Below, in pieces: positions 44,572-53,137 of a stretch of 64,000 nucleotides of DNA. The notes beneath the pieces are model-generated. The model was not told the origin of the DNA, made no database searches, and saw nothing but the letters and a program-made list of their open reading frames with translations. Location of the stretch: NCBI GenBank assembly GCA_910578115.1, contig CAJTPO010000005.1:1-64000 (forward strand). Direction: 5' to 3'. This DNA comes from an uncultured Lachnospiraceae bacterium (GTDB lineage Bacteria; Bacillota; Clostridia; Lachnospirales; Lachnospiraceae). A program made the translations under genes and the position numbers. The first letter of the stretch is position 1; each line of letters begins with the position of its first letter.

Positions 44572-46467
44572 TTACGCCCGATATTTCTGATGCCACTGCT
44601 GGAAAACAAAGAAGGACCATGTCAGTTTCGAGTAGTTGGCTCCTGTCGCCGGCCCTGCATCTCCCGTCTCCAAATAGCTCCTTACCATATCAGATACATA
44701 CTTCGCATCAAAAATATCCTGCTTCTTCAAATAATCATAACTGCTGTAATCCAACACCTGCTCCCGCAGCGGGCCACGCAGCCACTTATCCAACGGTACA
44801 CCGAATCCTACCTTCGGACGCTCCAGCAGTTCTCTCGGAATATAATCATATGCGATGTCTTTCAGAATATATTTCTTGTTACCGTCAGCATATTTATACT
44901 TATGCGGGATGCGGAAAGAACACTCCATCACCTCTTTGTCCAGGATCGGACATCTGGATTCCAGCGAATATTTCATAGAGGCACGGTCTACCTTACACAG
45001 AATATCCCCCGGCAGATAGGTATCCATATCCAGCAGCATCCTGCGAATCTGCCAGTTCTCCACCCCATAGCCGCTCTCATTCAGATAATGGACCGGTATC
45101 ATCTTCGCCTCCGCCGGCTGTACCTTGACCATGGCCCGCGCTCTAATCGGGTAATTACCGGCACCGAACTGCGTCTTGCTTTCTTTCTCACGGTTTCCCG
45201 CTATCACCCGTACCTTAAAGGGCAGGCGATCCTCCATGTGCAGCTGCCGAAGTCCCGGCAGGGAGCAAACACCGTGGACCATCCCTCCAAGCCTGTCCAG
45301 GCGCTGTGCACGTGCCACATTGTCATAAACATTATACCCACAGAAAAACTCATCACCGCCGTCACCGGACAATGCCACCGTCACCTGCTCTCCGGCCAGC
45401 TTCGACACCATCATGGTGGCGATCTGGGAACTGTCCGCAAAAGGCTCATCATAATACTGCGGAATGCTCTCCACCAGATCAAACATGTCCTGTTCATCAA
45501 TATAGAGTTCCGTGTGCTTCGTCCCCAGGTGTTCTGACACTGCTCTGGCATAGATCGCCTCGTTGTACTTCTCCTCATGAAATCCGATGGAAAAAGTCTT
45601 CACCGGGCTGTCTGAACATTCCTGCGCGATCGCCGTGATCAAGGACGAATCATACCCGCCACTCAGGAAAGAACCCAGCGGAACATCCGCAATCATCCGC
45701 ATTCTCACCGACTTTTTCAAAAGTGATTTCAGCTGCTCCTTCGCATCCTGATACTCTTCAATCCTGACCGTCTGAGCCTGACGATAAACCTCTTTGATAT
45801 CCCAGTATTTCCAGGTACTGATCTCGCCATGCGAAAACCTGAGGATTGCCCCCGGTTCTACCTTATAGACTCTCTGCCAAATGCTCTCCGGAGCATTGAC
45901 ATATTGTTGAAAAAGATATCTGGATAACACACGTGTTTCAATTTCGCCCTTAAAACCGGGACATTTCATGATCGGCTTCAACTCCGATGCAAACACCAGC
46001 TCTCTGTTCTCATACCAGTAATAGAGCGGCTTCTTACCGATGCGGTCCCGTACAAGAAAGACTTCCTCCCCCTGCCTGTCATAGAGCGCAATGGCAAACA
46101 TGCCGTTAAATCGCTCTACACACTGTATGCCCCATTTTAAATAGGCGGCTATGATCACCTCCGTGTCACAATCAGACCGGAAGGAATAGTCCGCCAGTTG
46201 TTCTCTCAGTTCCCGAAAATTATAGATCTCACCGTTATAGACGATGGAAACCCGCCCGTCCGGCGAATGCATGGGCTGATGTCCCAGCGCCGAAAGATCC
46301 AGAATGGACAGCCTTCTCTGGGCGAACCCCACCCGCCAGCCTCCGCCCATCTCATAGATTTCTTCGCCGCTGTCATCCGGTCCACGGTGGTACATCGTAT
46401 CATTCATCGCCTTAAGCTGTTCCAACGCAATATTCTTCCTGCCGATATATCCGCATATTCCACACAT
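44572..46467 (-). CDS. Asparagine synthase-type amidotransferase (AsnB-like), second copy
   Basis: 631 residues. MCGICGYIG gives Cys2 as the glutaminase nucleophile; NGEIYNFRELR and VRDRIGKKPLYYW belong to the class II amidotransferase domain (1-210). The synthetase domain has the canonical PP-loop FLSGGYDSSLI and LSGDGGDEFFCGYNVYD. The same domain order and length as the gene at 39800-41716, but diverged enough to be an old duplication or separate acquisition. Possible functions are as for that copy: amidation of a uronic acid, or plain asparagine synthesis. It follows a NodB-like gene by nine bases, so these two form a unit. The AT-rich gap lies behind it. Confidence 0.88.
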   Translation of the reverse strand: MCGICGYIGRKNIALEQLKAMNDTMYHRGPDDSGEEIYEMGGGWRVGFAQRRLSILDLSALGHQPMHSPDGRVSIVYNGEIYNFRELREQLADYSFRSDCDTEVIIAAYLKWGIQCVERFNGMFAIALYDRQGEEVFLVRDRIGKKPLYYWYENRELVFASELKPIMKCPGFKGEIETRVLSRYLFQQYVNAPESIWQRVYKVEPGAILRFSHGEISTWKYWDIKEVYRQAQTVRIEEYQDAKEQLKSLLKKSVRMRMIADVPLGSFLSGGYDSSLITAIAQECSDSPVKTFSIGFHEEKYNEAIYARAVSEHLGTKHTELYIDEQDMFDLVESIPQYYDEPFADSSQIATMMVSKLAGEQVTVALSGDGGDEFFCGYNVYDNVARAQRLDRLGGMVHGVCSLPGLRQLHMEDRLPFKVRVIAGNREKESKTQFGAGNYPIRARAMVKVQPAEAKMIPVHYLNESGYGVENWQIRRMLLDMDTYLPGDILCKVDRASMKYSLESRCPILDKEVMECSFRIPHKYKYADGNKKYILKDIAYDYIPRELLERPKVGFGVPLDKWLRGPLREQVLDYSSYDYLKKQDIFDAKYVSDMVRSYLETGDAGPATGANYSKLTWSFFVFQQWHQKYRA

Positions 46468-46476
46468 AGGCCGCCT

Positions 46477-47235
46477 TTACCTCACATCCTTCTCCAGAAA
46501 ATATTCCTTATACTCTCCGAAATCCTTACATTCATGATCCACAGATTCCACCAGTTCTACATATTTCTCCTGCAGCAGCATCCTGTAATTCTCGAAATTA
46601 TTACAGCCCTTCTTGCTCCATGCAAAAGGATGCGTCAGAATCTGCACTTTGTCATAACTCATGATATTTTCCTCGTTCGGATACCCATAACGCCAGATAT
46701 GGTTCGCATCCGACATATACTTGACTCTCAATTTCGTATCATCCGTTATTTTATCTGCAAATGTAAAAAAGTCATCCTGGTAGGCATTCAGCACTCCCTC
46801 CAGCTTGATATTCTCCCGCAAAATGTCTTTGGATGGCCTGTGCACGGAAAATTCCGTGATCTCAAATCCAAACATTTCACTCAGGATATCCATTTCCATC
46901 TTAATGCGTCTGCGCACCTGCTGCATGTCCGTCATGCCATTCAACGCAAAATGAAGTCCGATATGCTGTCCTCTCTCATGCATGTCCTTGATCATATCCA
47001 TATTCCTTCTGGAAAGAATATTGTAAGAATTATTCGTCCACTGAAAGAAGTAAGTAGAAACAAAGTCCATGCTCTGCTCCACCCTTGCCATCTGATAGGC
47101 TCTGTCTACACTGTACTCCACATCATGACGCATGATGATAAACCGTTCTTTCCCAAGTGCATCTGCGTAGCTGCAATATCTGCCGTCTGCCTGTATGATC
47201 CGAATGATCTCTCTGTAATCATCATATGAAAACAT
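46477..47235 (-). CDS. Polysaccharide deacetylase-like (NodB-fold) protein
   Basis: 252 residues from ATG 47235, which has GAGG seven bases upstream; the frame is open 22 codons further but without a ribosome site. IIMRHDVEYSVDRA (34-47) carries the metal-site Asp of the NodB fold, and GQHIGLHFAL (89-98) the histidines; THPFAWSKKG near the C-terminus may supply another ligand. No signal peptide, so it would act in the cytoplasm, on a nucleotide sugar or lipid-linked intermediate. Similar proteins are annotated as hypothetical in capsule loci. It is the first gene of the minus-strand locus, divergent from the GH31 gene, with the shared control region at 47510-47539. Confidence 0.62.
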   Translation of the reverse strand: MFSYDDYREIIRIIQADGRYCSYADALGKERFIIMRHDVEYSVDRAYQMARVEQSMDFVSTYFFQWTNNSYNILSRRNMDMIKDMHERGQHIGLHFALNGMTDMQQVRRRIKMEMDILSEMFGFEITEFSVHRPSKDILRENIKLEGVLNAYQDDFFTFADKITDDTKLRVKYMSDANHIWRYGYPNEENIMSYDKVQILTHPFAWSKKGCNNFENYRMLLQEKYVELVESVDHECKDFGEYKEYFLEKDVR

Positions 47236-47509
47236 ATTATTTCCTCGCTTCTTATTCATTAGAATTTGTCTGTTTCCCTGCTGTTTTCTATTATTTCCCA
47301 TATATTATAACCTCCTGCATAAAATGTGGCAAGCATATCGTTACAGTTTGCAGCCGGCTGGGCCGCAGGCCTATAGCAGTCAGTTGAGCCGGACATACCT
47401 GCCCATAAACATCTGCACATCCAAAAATCGCAATCAAATACCCCGCTGCAAGCAGCCACTCGGCTCGTTGCTCGCATGAATAAATAATCTGTCAAATCTG
47501 AAAATAAAG

Positions 47510-47539
47510 ATATTACAGTACGGCAATTACTGTTATAAT
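47510..47539. promoter_or_regulatory. Divergent promoter pair with a central dyad (possible operator)
   Basis: On the plus strand TGTTATAAT (47531-47539) is an extended -10 box pointing at the GH31 gene. On the minus strand TTATAA (47538-47533) and TAATAT (47515-47510), 17 bases apart, point at the NodB-like gene. Between them lies ACAGTA-N7-TACTGT (47515-47533), which extends to TTACAGTA/TACTGTTA with one mismatch. A protein bound there would touch both promoters. Sequence prediction only; no regulator gene is adjacent. Confidence 0.42.
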
Positions 47540-47656
47540 ACAGATATGGCAGGCGTCAGATCATTTTTTTGTTTGCTGCATCCCTCACAGGAATACGCGC
47601 GATTTTGCAGGACAGTTCTCACGCTTCATAAACGTTTCGTGTAAGACATATCTACA

Positions 47657-47790
47657 TAATAAACCTTCATCATGCTCAGCCTGCCGGCGGGCGGGCCGCA
47701 TGGCCATCCATACTGTGAAAGTCGAAGACTTTCACAACAAAAATCGGTGCAGGAAACGTCATAAAGAATTATGCCGTTTTCTATTATAAT
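47657..47790. repeat. MITE-like repeat element, copy 2 (shorter, diverged ends)
   Basis: Positions 47658-47736 match 5221-5299 with about six mismatches, including the shared TGAAAGTC/GACTTTCA stem. The right end TTATGCCGTTTTCTATTATAA resembles the right end of copy 1, so the pair has the same borders; the inverted repeats are imperfect here. The middle part of copy 1, including its long second stem, is missing. It lies in the leader of the GH31 gene and its right end supplies TATAAT at 47785-47790. Confidence 0.58.
47785..47790 (+). promoter_or_regulatory. Possible -10 box at the end of the repeat element
   Basis: A perfect TATAAT stands 28 bases before the GH31 start codon, with GAGAGGT as the ribosome site seven bases before the ATG. 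No good -35 is found at 16-18 bases (best TAAAGA). The box is part of the repeat's right terminus, so the insertion may have added or replaced a promoter. Confidence 0.35.
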
Positions 47791-47817
47791 TAAAATACGG
47801 AAAGAGAGGTTATCATT

Positions 47818-50163
47818 ATGAAATTCAACAACGGCTGCTGGCTGTTCAAAGAGGGGACAGTCTGTTTCTCACCGCATGAGGTCTACTATACGAAGGTGAC
47901 CGATACAGAAGTAACTCTATGCGCACCCACCCACCCGATCACACATCGCGGAGATACGCTGGGCGGCATCAATCTCAACATCCGCATCTCCTCCCCCATG
48001 CCGGATGTTCTGCGCATACGGGCCGACCATCATATGGGCCGGCTGGAGCGCACGCCTTCCTTCGATCTGAACCTGGATACACCGCAGAAACTGCAGGTGG
48101 AGGACACGGAAGACATGATCGTGATCACCAGCGGTACTCTGTCTCTTGTCATCACGAAAAATCCCTGGTCCATGACCTACAAAAGCGGGGACCGTGTGCT
48201 GACCGAAAGCCGCGGCCGGGATCTGGCGTTGATGAAAACCACCTATAAGGGCGATTTCTACGAAGTTGACGGGGATCTGGAAAACACCTATATGCGGGAA
48301 CAGCTGGGCATCGGTGTGGGCGAACTGCTCTACGGCACCGGCGAACGCTTCACCCCTTTTGTCAAAAACGGACAGAGCGTGGAAATCTACAACGAGGACG
48401 GCGGCACCAGCACGGAACAGGCATACAAGAACATCCCCTTCTTCCTTTCCAACAAGGGATATGGTGTACTTGTCAACCATCCGGAGCGTGTGTCCATGGA
48501 GTTTGGCACCGAGAACGTGACGAAAACTTCCTTCTGTGTAAAAGGCGGCAGTCTGGATTACTTCTTCTTCAACGGCCCCACCATGAAGGACGTGCTCATG
48601 CGATACACGGATTTTTCCGGCAAACCTGCTCTCCCGGCCCCCTGGACCTTCGGCCTGTGGCTGTCCACCTCCTTCACCACCAACTATGATGAAGAGACGG
48701 TGATGAGTTTTATCGACGGTATGCTGGACCGCGGCATTCCGCTGCGCACCTTCCATTTCGACTGCTTCTGGATGAAGGGCTTCCACTGGTCCGATTTCGT
48801 ATGGGATGAAGAGGTGTTCCCCGATCCCGCAGGCATGTTGTCCAGGATTAAAGCAAAGGGCCTGAACATCTGTGTTTGGATCAATCCCTACATCGGTCAG
48901 GAGTCTGTCCTTTTTGCCGAGGGCAAAGAAAAAGGGTATTTCGTGAAAAGGCCAAACGGCGACGTATGGCAGTGGGATATGTGGCAGCCGGGCATGGCGC
49001 TGGTGGACTTCACCAACCCGGCGGCATGTAAATGGTATCAGGATAAGCTGGAAGCGCTGCTCGATATGGGCGTAGACTGCTTCAAGACCGACTTCGGCGA
49101 GCGGATTCCCGTTAACTGCGTCTACCACGACGGCTCCGACCCGGAAAAGATGCACAACTTCTATACGTATCTGTATAACAAGACGGTCTATGACCTGCTG
49201 GAGCGCAAACGCGGCAAAGGCGAAGCCGTGCTGTTCGCCCGCTCCGCCACCGTGGGCGGCCAGAAATTCCCCGTACACTGGGGCGGCGACTGCTGGTCGG
49301 ACTATGTATCCATGGAAGAAAGCCTGCGCGGCGGCCTGTCGCTCCTGATGTCCGGCTTTGGCTTCTGGGCGCACGACATCGGCGGCTTCGAGCACACCTC
49401 CACGGCAGATGTTTATAAGCGCTGGGTGGCTTTCGGCCTGCTGTCCTCCCACAGCCGCCTGCACGGCAGCCAGTCCTACCGCGTGCCGTGGCTCTATGAC
49501 GAAGAGGCAGTGGACGTAGTGAGAGCTTTTACCAGGCTGAAAGCCTCCCTCATGCCTTACCTGTACAAGACTTCTATTGATACCTCCCACTCCGGCGTGC
49601 CGACCATGCGCAGTATGGTTCTGGAATATACGGAAGACCGCAACTGCTGGTATCTGGACAAACAGTATATGCTGGGCGATAACCTGCTGGTAGCACCGAT
49701 CTTCAATGACCAGAGTATCGGATCCTTCTATCTGCCAAAGGGCACCTGGACGGACTTCTTCACCGGAGAAGTGACAGACGGCGGTGTCTGGGAAGAAAAG
49801 ACCTTCGATTATCTGCACCTGCCGCTGATGGTACGGGAAAATTCCATCATCGCTATGGGAGCCTGCAATGACAGGCCGGATTACGACTACGCCGACGGTG
49901 TGGAACTGCGTGTCTACGCCCTGATAGATGAGCAGGAGTGCTCTACGGTGGTGTATGATATGAAACAGCAGGCAAATCTGCAGATCAGTGTTGTGAAGAC
50001 CGGCAATACAATCACGATCAAAGCCGAAAATACCGCTGGCAAGCCTTATACGGTACGCCTCATTAATGTACAGGCAGTTTCCTCAGACGGAGCTTCTATG
50101 GTTATTGACGGAAAAGATACGGTATTGACACCTTCTGACAGTACAGTCTCAGTAACGCTATAG
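47818..50163 (+). CDS. yicI: Alpha-xylosidase, GH31 (YicI type)
   Basis: 781 residues, close to the 772 of E. coli YicI, and cytoplasmic (no signal peptide). N-terminal beta-domain (1-265), then the barrel with FHFDCFWMKGFHWSDFVWD (312-330). DCFKTDFGERIP (420-431) carries the nucleophile Asp425, and WGGDCWSDY (488-496) carries acid/base Asp491, aligned to YicI Asp416 and Asp482. YicI releases alpha-xylose from the non-reducing end of xyloglucan oligosaccharides such as isoprimeverose. It is the only plus-strand gene of the window and stands alone; a stem-loop follows at 50195-50225. The leader contains a repeat element and two candidate promoters. Beta-xylosidase homologues and a sugar transporter lie 8-16 kb away. 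Confidence 0.93.
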   Translation: MKFNNGCWLFKEGTVCFSPHEVYYTKVTDTEVTLCAPTHPITHRGDTLGGINLNIRISSPMPDVLRIRADHHMGRLERTPSFDLNLDTPQKLQVEDTEDMIVITSGTLSLVITKNPWSMTYKSGDRVLTESRGRDLALMKTTYKGDFYEVDGDLENTYMREQLGIGVGELLYGTGERFTPFVKNGQSVEIYNEDGGTSTEQAYKNIPFFLSNKGYGVLVNHPERVSMEFGTENVTKTSFCVKGGSLDYFFFNGPTMKDVLMRYTDFSGKPALPAPWTFGLWLSTSFTTNYDEETVMSFIDGMLDRGIPLRTFHFDCFWMKGFHWSDFVWDEEVFPDPAGMLSRIKAKGLNICVWINPYIGQESVLFAEGKEKGYFVKRPNGDVWQWDMWQPGMALVDFTNPAACKWYQDKLEALLDMGVDCFKTDFGERIPVNCVYHDGSDPEKMHNFYTYLYNKTVYDLLERKRGKGEAVLFARSATVGGQKFPVHWGGDCWSDYVSMEESLRGGLSLLMSGFGFWAHDIGGFEHTSTADVYKRWVAFGLLSSHSRLHGSQSYRVPWLYDEEAVDVVRAFTRLKASLMPYLYKTSIDTSHSGVPTMRSMVLEYTEDRNCWYLDKQYMLGDNLLVAPIFNDQSIGSFYLPKGTWTDFFTGEVTDGGVWEEKTFDYLHLPLMVRENSIIAMGACNDRPDYDYADGVELRVYALIDEQECSTVVYDMKQQANLQISVVKTGNTITIKAENTAGKPYTVRLINVQAVSSDGASMVIDGKDTVLTPSDSTVSVTL

Positions 50164-50194
50164 ACCTGCAGCTCATGAAACACACTTTTCAGAT

Positions 50195-50225
50195 AAAGGC
50201 AGAACCGCAAAACGGTCCTGCCTTT
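50195..50225 (+). terminator. Stem-loop terminator after the GH31 gene
   Basis: AAAGGCAG (50195-50202) pairs with CTGCCTTT (50218-50225), extended inward by ACCG/CGGT. It begins 32 bases after the stop codon. The T-run on the plus strand is short (TTT), but on either strand the stem is strong, so it may also stop transcripts of the convergent gene at 50391. The remaining sequence up to 50390 shows nothing more. Confidence 0.6.
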
Positions 50226-50390
50226 ACACAATAGTACACCTTAATACGCAATATCCTGTCTTTCTTCCTGTAATCTGCCATCACGTATGCGCCATATTCC
50301 CCGTAAAATGCACTGCCCATACACTTCCTTACTTCTCAGCAGCGTCCACCGTTTCCTCTCAATCAATCTTTGACCTGACAGCAGCTGCAA

Positions 50391-52337
50391 TCAAATTCCC
50401 TTCCGGCACTTCACGCGGCGCACCGTCTGCCCCGTCGAATCCCGATAAGACACCGTATACTCCGTATTCCGATCCTTTAAGCACAGCTGATCATCCACAC
50501 AGAACGCTTCTATGAAAAGAGTCTTTGCCAGCTCTGTAATCTTCTCCGGATCGGTTACCGTATCCTGTGCTGCCAGATAACGCACGTTGTAGAGCAATCC
50601 CGTCTGCTTCATATATTTGTCCACCACGATCTCCGTGATCTCATAGTCGCATATCTTCTTCCCGGCATGAATCCCATAGTCTGATAATACAGCCAGCGTC
50701 TTTGTAAATCCGGAATAAATATAGCCGGATACATCTCCCTGGTTTTTGGTTGAAGCAAACGTTAGCTGCCCGATCGGTGTTTTTGTCCTGATCTCTGCGA
50801 AAGTCATCTCTCCCAGATCTGTACAGTAAGCCTCCCACAATACCTGCCGCTCCTGTTCATTCAAATCCAACGTATATTGCTCCATTCCATTGGTCCAACG
50901 GATCTCACAATATTTGACACTGTCCAGACAGAGTATGTCATATGTTCCCTTTTTGTATGCTTCCTGCCGATAAATGTCACCAAAACTGCCGAGCGCATAT
51001 ACCGGAAGCCGGCACTTATAATATGCCGTCCGGCCGTTTTTCAAATAATACTTTACCAAAATATCATGGGAATTTTCAGCATCACTTTTCTCCCCGCTGA
51101 TCTTCCGGATCCAGGCATAAGCATCTACAAGCCCGTCGCCTTCTATCTTCATGCGGGACAATGCCTGTTCACTGTCACCGCCGCTGGCAAGTGCCGGCAG
51201 GACCACCGCCGCCGATTCGATCTCCTCCACAGCCGGCATTCTTCCACTCCTGCTGCCCAGGACAGAAAATACACCCAGTACCAGCAGCATCACACAAAAC
51301 TCCACCAGCAGATGCCCTTTGGCGGAAACAAATTTTCTGGCATCAAAAGCCAGGATCATATTCAGCAATCCATGCACGACCGGCACACCAAACAGCACGG
51401 CGATACCGGCCATCGCCATGGAAAATCCTCCAAACACAAATACCTGTACCCCATTCACAAGCCAGACTGTTGCCAGCACCAGGCAGACATACCGCACCAG
51501 ATACTCCACAGACCGAAAGGTAAACATCCTGCTCGTCCGTTCCGCCGGACGGATACAGAAGATCACAAGACACAGAACCGACAGGAAAACCGCTGCAACC
51601 GCCAGCACCAGAATGTACGACAGATGTTCCTGCAGGAGCCAGTAGGAACCATCCGCATATTCCTGCACGCCCGTCGATCTTGACAGCAGGGAAAGCGGCG
51701 ACAGATACTCCTTCATCATTTCCAGAACTTCCGAGCGGTAAAAAGAAGGCACCATCATCCCGAGCAGCTTCTCGATCAACCGGATACCTGCATCTGGCCC
51801 CAGCAAGAACAGTGCCAGCAGTCCGATCCTGCAGCCCGTATTCTGTGCAAGAAGATACGCCAGCATGGACAATCCCATCATAAACAGAAATCCCAGGATC
51901 GGCACGAGACATCCCATCCGCACAGAAAGGATACTTTCCTCATACCGGCTGTACCCCATGGCAAGCGAGATCTGAAAAAACAGCAGCCGACACACCGTAA
52001 GCGGCACGGCAAAAATCAGCAGGTTATTCACCCACCCCGCCACAAACAGCTGCGGTCTCGTAAAAGGCAGTCCAAAATACAGATCCGTCTCCGGTTCGGA
52101 ACGCAAAAACCGGAACGCTCCTGCCCCCATCAAAATGCCGAACAGCACCATGACTGCAAAAAAGGAGGTATTTCCCGGGCCCACATAGAGACTGCGCACC
52201 TCCCCTGTCGGAACCGTCGTCTTCATGGAAAACACAAGGCAGAGCATACCCATGCTGTACCATGCTGCCGCGATCATTCCCAGTTTACGTTTTAAGTCTT
52301 CCCGCAGAAGACCGGTAAATCGTTTCATTCCGTTCAT
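50391..52337 (-). CDS. ABC transporter permease with large extracytoplasmic C-terminal domain (DUF6449-like)
   Basis: 648 residues. The first 360 hold about eight to nine membrane segments, beginning with a cytoplasmic MKRFTGLLREDLKRKLG; residues 375-648 are mostly hydrophilic, probably outside the membrane. The layout matches Firmicutes ABC-2-type permeases with a DUF6449 tail, often coupled to a GntR-type regulator and a small ATPase. The ATPase gene upstream at 52483-53127 is the evident partner. Substrate unknown; such systems often respond to cell-envelope stress or antimicrobial peptides. ATG 52328 is an alternative start. The 145-base gap between the two genes shows no clear promoter. 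Confidence 0.72.
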   Translation of the reverse strand: MNGMKRFTGLLREDLKRKLGMIAAAWYSMGMLCLVFSMKTTVPTGEVRSLYVGPGNTSFFAVMVLFGILMGAGAFRFLRSEPETDLYFGLPFTRPQLFVAGWVNNLLIFAVPLTVCRLLFFQISLAMGYSRYEESILSVRMGCLVPILGFLFMMGLSMLAYLLAQNTGCRIGLLALFLLGPDAGIRLIEKLLGMMVPSFYRSEVLEMMKEYLSPLSLLSRSTGVQEYADGSYWLLQEHLSYILVLAVAAVFLSVLCLVIFCIRPAERTSRMFTFRSVEYLVRYVCLVLATVWLVNGVQVFVFGGFSMAMAGIAVLFGVPVVHGLLNMILAFDARKFVSAKGHLLVEFCVMLLVLGVFSVLGSRSGRMPAVEEIESAAVVLPALASGGDSEQALSRMKIEGDGLVDAYAWIRKISGEKSDAENSHDILVKYYLKNGRTAYYKCRLPVYALGSFGDIYRQEAYKKGTYDILCLDSVKYCEIRWTNGMEQYTLDLNEQERQVLWEAYCTDLGEMTFAEIRTKTPIGQLTFASTKNQGDVSGYIYSGFTKTLAVLSDYGIHAGKKICDYEITEIVVDKYMKQTGLLYNVRYLAAQDTVTDPEKITELAKTLFIEAFCVDDQLCLKDRNTEYTVSYRDSTGQTVRRVKCRKGI

Positions 52338-52482
52338 CTCTTTTTCCGTACCCAGCCACAGCCGCCCGGCTTTAACCTTCCCTGTTACACCTGTTCATCT
52401 GATTCCTTTGTTTCATCCTGAAAGCATACTGGCACAGAGCTGCTAAAATTCCGTACAACAGCATACGTCGACCTGATACCAG

Positions 52483-53127
52483 TCACAGAAGTTCCTGCCA
52501 CTCCTGTTCCGTCAGGATTCTGCCCCGATGCAGATAGCCCTTACACCCGCAGATCTTATTCAGTTCCTCCAGATAATGTGATACGATCAGGATCGTCAGT
52601 TTTCTCCCCTCCACCGCACCAAGCAGCAGGTCATTCACTACTTTGCGGATCTGAGGATCCAGCCCGTCAAAAACCTCATCGCACAACAGATATCTGGTAT
52701 TGGTGCAGAGTGCCGCCGCAATAAACACCTGCTTCTTCATCCCCTTGGAAAAAGAATCCAGCAGTGCATTCTCCTCCAGCCCGAACATCTCCAGAAGGCC
52801 CCGATAGTCTTCCATCGAAAAGCCCGCATAAAAGTTCCTGTAAAAATTACCGACAGTCAGCGGCGTGGCATTCCTGTCGTAATACTGCCTGTCCGGCATG
52901 TAAAAGATCTCCTCTTTCGCCGCAACGGCGGATGCGCTTCGCCCGTCTATCCTGATCTCTCCCGCATCCGCACGGTAGACCCCGGCGATCAGACGAAGAA
53001 GCGTACTCTTACCGGCACCGTTCTCCCCCACCAGTCCATATACCATACCGTCCGGAATCTCAAGCGAGACCTGATCCAGACAGACAAATTTCCCGAATCG
53101 TTTGGTTACATTGCAGATTTCAATCAT
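52483..53127 (-). CDS. ABC transporter ATP-binding protein
   Basis: 214 residues from ATG 53127, which has GAGG eight bases upstream and avoids overlap with the Rpn-family gene. Walker A GENGAGKST (34-42), a signature in the form SFSKGMKKQV, and Walker B LLCDEVFDGLDP. The signature with SKGMK is usual for the ABC-2 exporters of Firmicutes (YtrB/EcsA-like). It energises the permease encoded next at 50391-52337. The C-terminus LEELNKICGCKGYLHRGRIL follows the usual pattern but is short. The expected GntR-type regulator is not next to it; instead an Rpn-family gene lies 10 bases upstream. Confidence 0.88.
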   Translation of the reverse strand: MIEICNVTKRFGKFVCLDQVSLEIPDGMVYGLVGENGAGKSTLLRLIAGVYRADAGEIRIDGRSASAVAAKEEIFYMPDRQYYDRNATPLTVGNFYRNFYAGFSMEDYRGLLEMFGLEENALLDSFSKGMKKQVFIAAALCTNTRYLLCDEVFDGLDPQIRKVVNDLLLGAVEGRKLTILIVSHYLEELNKICGCKGYLHRGRILTEQEWQELL

Positions 53128-53137
53128 TGGAATTTCC

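Larger units (their letters stand above)
47236..47817. other. Divergent intergenic region between the polysaccharide locus and the GH31 gene
   Basis: 582 bases between two divergent genes. It contains overlapping promoter-like boxes around a dyad (47510-47539), the second copy of the repeat element (47657-47790) and a TATAAT next to the GH31 ribosome site. The part at 47300-47480 shows no gene and no clear repeat. No coding sequence supported by a ribosome site was found. Confidence 0.6.

Noticed and set aside
47300..47480. Possible small RNA or gene in the divergent gap
   Set aside because: Only short unrelated stems and no promoter-terminator pair or ribosome site could be found.
47917..49818. 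Minus-strand open frame of 633 codons opposite the GH31 gene
   Set aside because: It mirrors the codon pattern of the clear alpha-xylosidase gene and has no recognisable motif or ribosome site.
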